From contig JAFZJT010000114.1 in NCBI GenBank assembly GCA_017553815.1, forward strand, positions 1 through 5,863: a DNA stretch of 5,863 nt. The letters run 5' to 3'. Below the pieces are notes generated by a model. It did no database searches, had not been told where the DNA came from, and saw nothing but the letters and a program-made list of their open reading frames with translations. Each line of letters opens with the position of its first letter. Position 1 is the stretch's first letter. Shown piece after piece: positions 1-4,736 of the stretch. Both the position numbers and the translations under genes were made by a program. Source of the stretch: Clostridia bacterium. Lineage in GTDB: Bacteria > Bacillota_A > Clostridia > Christensenellales > CAG-138.

Positions 1-53
1 AGTCGAGGACGAATATCGATTGAACCAATGAATTAAACGATCAATACCAAAAT
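1..53. other. Unassigned left edge, possibly the tail of an upstream gene
   Basis: All three plus-strand frames stop within the first 36 bases, so any gene entering from the left would end here. Frame 1 reads SRGRISIEPMN and stops at 34-36, frame 2 reads VEDEYRLNQ and stops at 29-31, and frame 3 stops after six codons. I cannot match any of these short tails to a family. No convincing promoter for the downstream toxin gene is visible: a TTGAAC at 20-25 has no good -10 partner 16 to 18 bases further on. Confidence 0.25.
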
Positions 54-97
54 GACCGCCGTTCATATCATTTGGATGCTGGCGGCGGTCTTTACTT
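54..97 (+). terminator. Terminator-like GC hairpin upstream of the mazF-like gene
   Basis: GACCGCCG at 54-61 is perfectly complementary to CGGCGGTC at 83-90. This gives an 8-bp GC-rich stem with a 21-base loop, followed by TTTACTT and preceded by AAAAT. It could be the intrinsic terminator of a gene to the left of the window, although the T tract is short and the loop long. Because it ends just before the ribosome binding site at 100-104, it could instead be a leader hairpin that limits toxin expression. GGCGG occurs twice in the 3' arm, so the stem can also slip register. Confidence 0.45.
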
Positions 98-110
98 ACG
101 GAGGAAGAAA

Positions 111-470
111 ATGAAAAATGTTAAAAGAGGTCAGATCTATTGTGCGGATCTCGCGCCCATAATCGGAAGCGAGCAGGACGGCATTCGTCCCGTTCTCATT
201 CTGCAGAACGATATCGGCAACAAATACGCAAATACCACCATAATCGCACCGATCACGAGTGCGAAGCCCAATACATACTTTCCCACTCATGTGCGAATCA
301 AGGCAAAGGGGCTTATGAAGGATTCTGTCGTACTGCTCGAACAGATAAGAACGATCGACAAGCAGCGCCTTACCTACTTTGTGGACACCATAGGCAAAAC
401 CGCTATGGGCAAGGTGGATAATGCAATAATCACCAGCCTCGGTATAAAGACTATGGAGGTGCTGCTGTGA
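111..470 (+). CDS. MazF/PemK-family endoribonuclease toxin
   Basis: The product is 119 residues, the usual size for MazF (B. subtilis NdoA/EndoA is about 116). MazF toxins are dimeric ribonucleases that cut mRNA at short specific sequences and are held inactive by a MazE-type antitoxin. Visible family motifs are KRGQIYCADL near the start, GSEQ-G-RPVLILQND around residues 19-34, APIT at 46-49 and DSVVLLEQIRTIDKQRL in the second half. By comparison from memory with B. subtilis MazF, Arg26 and Thr49 match the catalytic Arg25 and Thr48, so the enzyme looks intact. I chose the ATG at 111 over an upstream in-frame TTG at 72 because GGAGG at 100-104 lies 6 bases before it and the extra residues fall in the hairpin. 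No antitoxin gene is visible on either side. It converges with the AlbA_2 gene after 15 bases. The family is clear; target sequence and partner are unknown. Confidence 0.93.
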   Translation: MKNVKRGQIYCADLAPIIGSEQDGIRPVLILQNDIGNKYANTTIIAPITSAKPNTYFPTHVRIKAKGLMKDSVVLLEQIRTIDKQRLTYFVDTIGKTAMGKVDNAIITSLGIKTMEVLL

Positions 471-485
471 ATGCAGCTTTGCAGC

Positions 486-1892
486 CTATGCTTTCACATA
501 CTTTTGATTGCGGCTGCTTGGTTTCTTCTCCGTTGGCAACAAGGCGCCTCTTTCTATCAGCGGCGAGAGGAACTTCTTCGTGAAGTGTGTGAGATTGGAG
601 TAACCCAAATGCAGACATATTTCTTTCTTGCTTCTGGGTACTGTGCAGAATTGCAGGATTCTTGCCGCAATATCTTGGTCAGCAACCTGGTCACTAACTT
701 GGTCACTAACTTGGTCAGTAACTTGGTCACAAGCACCTAAGTTATAATTAACATTTTTGAGAATCACAACGAAATCCGTATCGGTCGAAAGAAACTGCGG
801 CTTCAGTTCCTCGGTGTATCCGTGCAATTGTGACGTAGCTTCAAGGATCTTCTTCAAGCCCGATCCGCGGCGTTCCATGTATCGCATGCGGTGAAACAGG
901 TCGGCAATAACGGGATTTCGCCTTGCGGAAGCGATGGAGCCGATATCCCTGTCCTGTATGGGTTTACCTTCGTACATTCCGCCGGGGGATACGATCTCAA
1001 GACGGTCATCGTACATATCGATATGTATCTCTTTGCCCATAACGATATAGTCGCGGTGGATCAGTGCATTGACAAGCGCCTCGGTATAGGCTCGCTCCGC
1101 ATAATCAGGTTTATCTATCCGTTCGGTGGCTGCCTTAACAAAACGAACCTTTGAATTATTCCTTATGAAATCAACGGCGTTTTGCAGCAGATAGATCAGG
1201 TTGCCTTCGAACTCTTTATCGTCTACGGCATCATCAAAAATGGACGTTTTATCAAGCCCGTTCCAACGGGTACAGAAGATGCGGGAGTTGAAAACCGATT
1301 TTTGATCGGTAAGAAGCATTCCGGCATGAGTAAGATGCCCATCGGGGCTGATGAGACCGAAGGAGAGATAGTCGTTCTCGGCAAAACGAAGCCGAGTGCG
1401 CTGCAGATACGTTGCTTCCAACAGCGTGAAACTGTATTCCTCTTTCATGTGCTCGGTAGGCAGAGAATCAAAAGTCTGATTGTTGCCCTTGAGAATAAGC
1501 TCTTTTAGAATGTGATCGGGTGCCGGAACGCTGGAATTGCCAACGCGAACAAAAGCTTGCTTGATCCCATCGGCAGAATAGTAATACGGCGTGTTGCGGC
1601 CGGATTTGATCTTGAGCGCCAAAATGCTTTTGCCGTTTTCTTCAAAGGTAGAAAGATTTACTTCGGGCAAAGGTGATATGCGTTCACGGATAAGTTCGGA
1701 TATCTTCTCCGCATCCGCCTGCGCGTCCGAAAGACCGACGATGGTTCTTTCATCGGCTACGCCAAACAGCAATGTGCCGCCTATGCCATTTGCAAAGGCG
1801 CTTACGCTTTTGAGCCAGCTCTTCGGCTTTTTGATCTCAACGGATTCCTTGTAATCGCATTCCGTGGCTTCGGCGATCAATTGAAACAGCAT
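486..1892 (-). CDS. Schlafen AlbA_2 / GHKL-type ATP-binding protein with C-terminal winged helix
   Basis: This is a 468-residue protein of the group usually annotated 'ATP-binding protein', 'putative DNA binding domain' or 'RecG-related helicase'. An AlbA_2 domain covers about residues 8-120, with the hallmark E-x-x-D-Y-K-E-S followed by SAFANG-GGTLLFGV (31-45). A HATPase_c_4-like region lies at about 255-345 and shows EALVNALIHRDY (Asn275 in the GHKL-type N box) and then DRLEIVSPGG. A linker of DQV(T/S/A) units lies at about 386-406, followed by a winged-helix-like end (RSKKEICLHLGYSNLTHFTKKF). I chose the ATG at 1892 because AGGAGG at 1902-1907 precedes it; an in-frame TTG at 1910 would include that site in the coding region. 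The gene has its own promoter and a leader hairpin. Members of this group are suspected transcriptional regulators or defence proteins, but no exact function can be read from the sequence. Stop is TAG, 15 bases from the end of mazF on the opposite strand. Confidence 0.88.
   Translation of the reverse strand: MLFQLIAEATECDYKESVEIKKPKSWLKSVSAFANGIGGTLLFGVADERTIVGLSDAQADAEKISELIRERISPLPEVNLSTFEENGKSILALKIKSGRNTPYYYSADGIKQAFVRVGNSSVPAPDHILKELILKGNNQTFDSLPTEHMKEEYSFTLLEATYLQRTRLRFAENDYLSFGLISPDGHLTHAGMLLTDQKSVFNSRIFCTRWNGLDKTSIFDDAVDDKEFEGNLIYLLQNAVDFIRNNSKVRFVKAATERIDKPDYAERAYTEALVNALIHRDYIVMGKEIHIDMYDDRLEIVSPGGMYEGKPIQDRDIGSIASARRNPVIADLFHRMRYMERRGSGLKKILEATSQLHGYTEELKPQFLSTDTDFVVILKNVNYNLGACDQVTDQVSDQVSDQVADQDIAARILQFCTVPRSKKEICLHLGYSNLTHFTKKFLSPLIERGALLPTEKKPSSRNQKYVKA
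676..735 (-). repeat. 12-bp tandem repeat encoding DQVx units
   Basis: On the plus strand TGGTC recurs at 676, 688, 700, 712 and 724, exactly every 12 bases. The intervening bases are similar (CACTAACT twice exactly, CAGTAACT and CAGCAACC as variants). Read on the minus strand, each unit encodes Asp-Gln-Val plus Thr, Ser or Ala, giving DQVT-DQVS-DQVS-DQVA-DQ. The unit length is a multiple of three, so copy-number change would lengthen or shorten the linker between the ATP-binding and winged-helix regions without a frameshift. From memory, similar DQV runs occur in other proteins of this family. Confidence 0.9.
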
Positions 1893-1912
1893 ACTCCATG
1901 CCCTCCTCAAAA

Positions 1913-1937
1913 CACCGAATTGATGTGCAATTCGGTG
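1913..1937 (-). promoter_or_regulatory. Perfect 10-bp inverted repeat in the leader of the AlbA_2 gene
   Basis: CACCGAATTG at 1913-1922 and CAATTCGGTG at 1928-1937 are perfect reverse complements separated by five bases. In the minus-strand transcript this forms a hairpin whose 3' arm is followed at once by TTTT and then by the GAGGAGGG ribosome binding site. It lies between the predicted promoter and the start codon. It could be an operator for a dimeric repressor (for example the gene's own winged helix), a weak intrinsic terminator acting as an attenuator, or an mRNA structure that affects translation. Confidence 0.75.
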
Positions 1938-1959
1938 CTAATCTCTAATAAGTATATCC

Positions 1960-1988
1960 ATTATAACAGGCGAGGAAACAAAAAACAA
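1960..1988 (-). promoter_or_regulatory. Predicted sigma-70-type promoter for the AlbA_2 gene
   Basis: On the minus strand a perfect TATAAT -10 box (1960-1965) is preceded by TG one base upstream, making an extended -10 element. A TTGTTT -35-like box (1983-1988) lies 17 bases upstream. Transcription would start near 1953, leaving a leader of about 60 bases that contains the inverted repeat at 1913-1937. Confidence 0.65.
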
Positions 1989-2055
1989 CCGTTAACAGAA
2001 CGATCATAAATACAGGCAAAGTATTGATGCCTTTTGTGAAAGGAGCCCACGAAAC

Positions 2056-2217
2056 ATGAATAAAAGAGCAAACGCTGATATCAACAACGCTTCGTTCCTT
2101 TACAGCCTGAATATGCTCAACATTCTGCTGAGAATGAAGCTCATAACGGAAGAAGAATACAACAGGATCGCGGCGATAAGCAAGAAACACTATGATGTGA
2201 AGATAAACTGCGCGTGA
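2056..2217 (+). CDS. Small SHOCT-like protein of the recombinase module
   Basis: This is a complete 53-residue reading frame starting MNKRANADINNASFLYSLNM. It is preceded by AAAGGAG ending at 2045, ten bases before the ATG. The middle and end carry the short helical pattern L-x-x-M-x-L-I-T-E-E-E-Y, followed by a basic tail with several Lys and Arg. This pattern (a hydrophobic helix, then I/L-T-x-E-E-(F/Y)) is typical of the SHOCT family of short domains. Small proteins like this are, from memory, often found just ahead of clusters of large serine recombinases in clostridial elements. There is no signal peptide or membrane segment. A role in binding or regulating the recombinases is plausible but unproven. 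A longer minus-strand frame across the same bases has no family match and no good ribosome binding site. Confidence 0.75.
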   Translation: MNKRANADINNASFLYSLNMLNILLRMKLITEEEYNRIAAISKKHYDVKINCA

Positions 2218-2219
2218 TC

Positions 2220-2250
2220 CGAAAAAACTATAAAAATATTCGATTTTTCG
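2220..2250. repeat. AT-rich inverted repeat upstream of the first recombinase gene
   Basis: CGAAAAA at 2220-2226 is matched by TTTTTCG at 2244-2250, with a nested AAAAAT/ATTTTT pair (2232-2237 and 2243-2248) around ATTCG. It starts three bases after the stop of the small protein gene. It could be a weak terminator, an operator or part of a recombinase binding site. AT-rich pairs of this size also arise by chance. Confidence 0.4.
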
Positions 2251-2324
2251 CTGGATTGTATTGAACTCTTGTGGTATATGTTGTGTTGTGAAAAAGCAAA
2301 TATAGACGAAAGGAGGTCAACGAA

Positions 2325-3884
2325 ATGAACATAACCGAGATCACACCGGTAAAACCGGAATCGAATGAACCCATAAGGCTTGCAGCCTATTGTCGTGTGT
2401 CGAGCGATTCCGAGGATCAGCTCCACTCCTTCGCCGCACAGATAAGGTACTACACGGACTACGCGAAGAATCATCCCGAATACAGCCTTGTGGATATCTA
2501 TGCCGATGAAGGGCTGAGCGGAACGAGCATGCAAAAGCGCGACGAGCTGAACCGCATGCTTCGGGACTGCAAAAGAGGAAAGATCGACAGGATCGTGACG
2601 AAGTCGGTATCGCGCTTCGCAAGGAACACCCATGAGCTTCTCACAATGCTCCGTATGCTCAAGGAAATGGGCATAGGCGTATACTTCGAGGAACAGGGCA
2701 TCGATACGGACAAGATGAACATGGAGCTGATCGTAACCTTCCCCGGGCTTGCGGCACAGCAGGAAAGCATTGCGACATCCGAGAATATGCGCTGGAGCTA
2801 CAAAAAGCGTATGGAGTCGGGAGAGTTCAACACCTGCTCCCCCGCTTACGGCTACGACCTTGTTGACGGAAAACTTGTGATAAACGAAGCGGAAGCGGAG
2901 ATCATACGAAGGATATTCGACCTCTACCTTCAAGGGGTAGGAGCAAGCACCATAGCAAAGCTTCTAAACAAGACCAGCGCACCGAGAAAGAGGGACGGCG
3001 AGAAGTGGCGTCACACTTTGATCCTCTACATCCTCGACAATGAGCGGTACATGGGAGATGCGGTGCTGCAGCAGGCATACACAACGGAGGCACTTCCCTA
3101 CCGCAGGATCAGAAACCACGGCGAAAAGCCAAAATACTATGTTGAGAACGCGAACCAAGCGATAATCAGCAAAGAGGTCTTCTATGCCGCGCAGGAGTTG
3201 AAAAAGAAGAACGGCACAGAAAAGAAGTGCAGGCGGGAATCTTCACCGCTTACGAGGCTTATGCGCTGCCCCGAATGCGGAAGGGCTTTTAGAAAACAAA
3301 CGACAGGCGGCATTGCCTACTGGATGTGTTCCGGACGGGCTTCCGGAGAAACAGCCTGCGCCATACGCCGTGTCCGCGAAGACATGGTGTTCGACACCTA
3401 CCTCACAATGCTGTACAAGCTCAAGGACAACCGAGAGGCGATCATAGGAACACTTATAAGGCAGCTCGAGCAGATGAAAAAGCGCGAGTACGGAGCAAAT
3501 GAGGAAGTGTGCGATATCGGCAGGAGGATAGCCGACCTTGCTGCGCGAAACCATGTGCTTGCAAGGCTGCATACAAGCGGAGTGCTTAACTCCGCAGAGT
3601 TCGCCGCGCAGTCCGGCGAGATCAACGCAAGTATAGCCGAGCTTCGCATAGCAAGGCGAAAGGCAACATCCGAGGACGATGAAGAAGATCTGATCGAGAA
3701 CCTTCAAGCGCTCGATGAACTCATAGCTTCATACGAACCGAGCGAAAAGGTCGACGAAACCCTGTTCGAGCAGGTGGTGCAGAGCATAACGGTTATGGAT
3801 AATACGAAGCTCACATTCACCCTGCTCGGAGGCATAGTTCTGACGGAAGAAATAAAGGAGAAAGGCAGGTGCAGAAGGAAGTGA
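2325..3884 (+). CDS. Large serine recombinase (site-specific integrase), first of three
   Basis: This 519-residue enzyme belongs to the large serine recombinase family, which cuts both DNA partners through a phosphoserine link and drives integration or excision of mobile elements. The N-terminal resolvase domain spans about residues 18-160: AAYCRVSS contains the nucleophile Ser26 with Arg24, and KSVSRFARN supplies Arg97 and Arg100. All expected active-site features I can check are present. A 'recombinase' DNA-binding domain follows from about 170 to 275 (PAYGYDLVDGK onward). A zinc ribbon uses Cys315, Cys318, Cys335 and Cys345. A charged, probably coiled-coil stretch runs from about 365 to 470. 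The ATG follows a strong AGGAGGTC at 2311-2318. The 3' end overlaps the next gene by 16 bases, so translation is probably linked. The attachment target cannot be read from the sequence. Confidence 0.95.
   Translation: MNITEITPVKPESNEPIRLAAYCRVSSDSEDQLHSFAAQIRYYTDYAKNHPEYSLVDIYADEGLSGTSMQKRDELNRMLRDCKRGKIDRIVTKSVSRFARNTHELLTMLRMLKEMGIGVYFEEQGIDTDKMNMELIVTFPGLAAQQESIATSENMRWSYKKRMESGEFNTCSPAYGYDLVDGKLVINEAEAEIIRRIFDLYLQGVGASTIAKLLNKTSAPRKRDGEKWRHTLILYILDNERYMGDAVLQQAYTTEALPYRRIRNHGEKPKYYVENANQAIISKEVFYAAQELKKKNGTEKKCRRESSPLTRLMRCPECGRAFRKQTTGGIAYWMCSGRASGETACAIRRVREDMVFDTYLTMLYKLKDNREAIIGTLIRQLEQMKKREYGANEEVCDIGRRIADLAARNHVLARLHTSGVLNSAEFAAQSGEINASIAELRIARRKATSEDDEEDLIENLQALDELIASYEPSEKVDETLFEQVVQSITVMDNTKLTFTLLGGIVLTEEIKEKGRCRRK
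3854..3860 (+). promoter_or_regulatory. Ribosome binding site inside the end of the first recombinase gene
   Basis: AAAGGAG lies 8 bases before the GTG at 3869. It supports that GTG as the start of the second gene in preference to the in-frame GTG at 3881, which has only a GAAGGA placed too close to it. The second GTG would, however, give a classic 4-base GTGA stop-start overlap with the first gene. Confidence 0.6.
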
Positions 3885-4732
3885 AGAACAGAAGGATACC
3901 GTTCGGATACAGAATAGTGAACGGTAAAACGGAGATATCACCCTATGAGAGCAAAGCCGTGATCGGCATATTCAAGGCATACAGAACTGGAAGCTCCCTT
4001 CTGTCCATAGCCGAGAGCCTTAACGAGCGAAGGATCGAATATCTGCCCGGCATAACCGGCTGGAACAAGGCTCGAATCAAAAGGATCATCGAGGATGAGC
4101 GCTATACAGGCAAAGACGAGTATCCGATGATAATCGACCGAGCGGAATATGAAGCGAGCGTAGGCATAAAGAACGGACGCAACACTCAAAACGGAACGGA
4201 CAGAAAGAAGGAGATATATAAGCTCGGAGTAAAGGTCTACTGTGCAAGCTGTGGTTCGGAGATGAAGCGGCAGACCGATACGCGCCAAAGGATAGAGCAA
4301 TGTTGGATATGCTCAGGCGAAAGCTGCAGCATAAGGGTAAGAAAAGCCGACAGCAGCCTGCTTGCCGATATAACGGAGCTTATGAACTCATTGATATCCG
4401 AGCCGGATAGAGTTCGGATCGAAGAACGGCAAAGCGCAACACCCCTTGGATTGCGAAAGCTGGAAAATGAGATCGGCCGTATGCTCGACACTTCGGACTT
4501 CGACAGAAAAGCACTTGTGAAGAATATGCTTGAACGGGCATCGCTGAAATACATGAGCATAGATTCAAAACCATACATATCGAAAAGATTGAGAGCAGAC
4601 CTTGAGAAATCGGGTCTGCTTTCTGATTTCTCAAAGGAGCTGTTCGGCAGAACGGTCAAAAGCATATTGCTGGATGCGGACGGAACGGTCGGCATCCGAC
4701 TGATAAACGAACAGATCATAGAAAAGGAGTGA
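3869..4732 (+). CDS. Recombinase-family protein lacking the catalytic domain, second of three
   Basis: This 287-residue protein starts directly at the recombinase DNA-binding domain: RRIPFGYRIVNGK at its N-terminus lines up with PAYGYDLVDGK at residue 173 of the first recombinase. It continues with WNKARIKRIIEDERYTG (matching HTLILYILDNERYMG) and a zinc ribbon with Cys125, Cys128, Cys148 and Cys153, then a helical C-terminal region. The resolvase domain with its nucleophilic serine is absent, and the upstream bases encode the first recombinase, so this is not a split gene. It cannot cut DNA by the usual mechanism. Good ribosome binding sites, tight spacing on both sides and an intact frame argue for a working gene. 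It could be a DNA-binding partner, a directionality factor or a modulator of the two catalytic recombinases. The start is GTG with a 16-base overlap; the alternative GTG at 3881 would shorten it by four residues. Confidence 0.88.
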   Translation: MQKEVKNRRIPFGYRIVNGKTEISPYESKAVIGIFKAYRTGSSLLSIAESLNERRIEYLPGITGWNKARIKRIIEDERYTGKDEYPMIIDRAEYEASVGIKNGRNTQNGTDRKKEIYKLGVKVYCASCGSEMKRQTDTRQRIEQCWICSGESCSIRVRKADSSLLADITELMNSLISEPDRVRIEERQSATPLGLRKLENEIGRMLDTSDFDRKALVKNMLERASLKYMSIDSKPYISKRLRADLEKSGLLSDFSKELFGRTVKSILLDADGTVGIRLINEQIIEKE

Positions 4733-4736
4733 GCGG

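Larger units (their letters stand above)
1893..2055. other. Divergent intergenic region between the AlbA_2 gene and the recombinase module
   Basis: This 163-base spacer separates divergent genes. The minus-strand half holds the promoter, hairpin and ribosome binding site of the AlbA_2 gene. For the plus strand I see only weak candidates: TATAAC at 1962-1967 lacks a good -35 box, and TTAACA at 1992-1997 has no -10 box at the right distance. If the recombinase operon starts here, its promoter is weak, overlapping or activator-dependent. Confidence 0.5.

Noticed and set aside
20..48. Promoter for the mazF-like gene built on TTGAAC at 20-25
   Set aside because: No acceptable -10 sequence lies 16 to 18 bases downstream.
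72..110. Upstream in-frame TTG start for the MazF-like protein
   Set aside because: The added 13 residues would be encoded by the hairpin and the ribosome binding site; the ATG at 111 has GGAGG at the right distance and matches the family N-terminus.
676..735. CRISPR-like short repeats
   Set aside because: The repeats are contiguous 12-base units without unique spacers and lie inside a coding region, so they are a coding tandem repeat.
471..740. An 89-codon plus-strand frame directly after the mazF-like gene
   Set aside because: It is antisense to the C-terminus of the AlbA_2 gene; its NLVTNLVTNLVS end is just the other strand of the 12-bp repeat. It could look like an antitoxin partner by position, but it has no good ribosome binding site of its own and no antitoxin-like motif.
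1945..2190. An 81-codon minus-strand frame overlapping the small SHOCT-like gene
   Set aside because: No family resemblance or clear ribosome binding site, and it would run across the AlbA_2 promoter. The plus-strand 53-residue frame is better supported.
19..2266. Shared ATTGAAC at 19-25 and 2260-2266 as possible attachment-site direct repeats
   Set aside because: Seven matching bases in differing flanks are expected by chance in a window of this size.
2190..2933. A 247-codon minus-strand open frame across the first recombinase gene
   Set aside because: It lies antisense to a well-supported recombinase and has Cys/His/Val-rich composition with no recognisable domain, as expected for a shadow frame.
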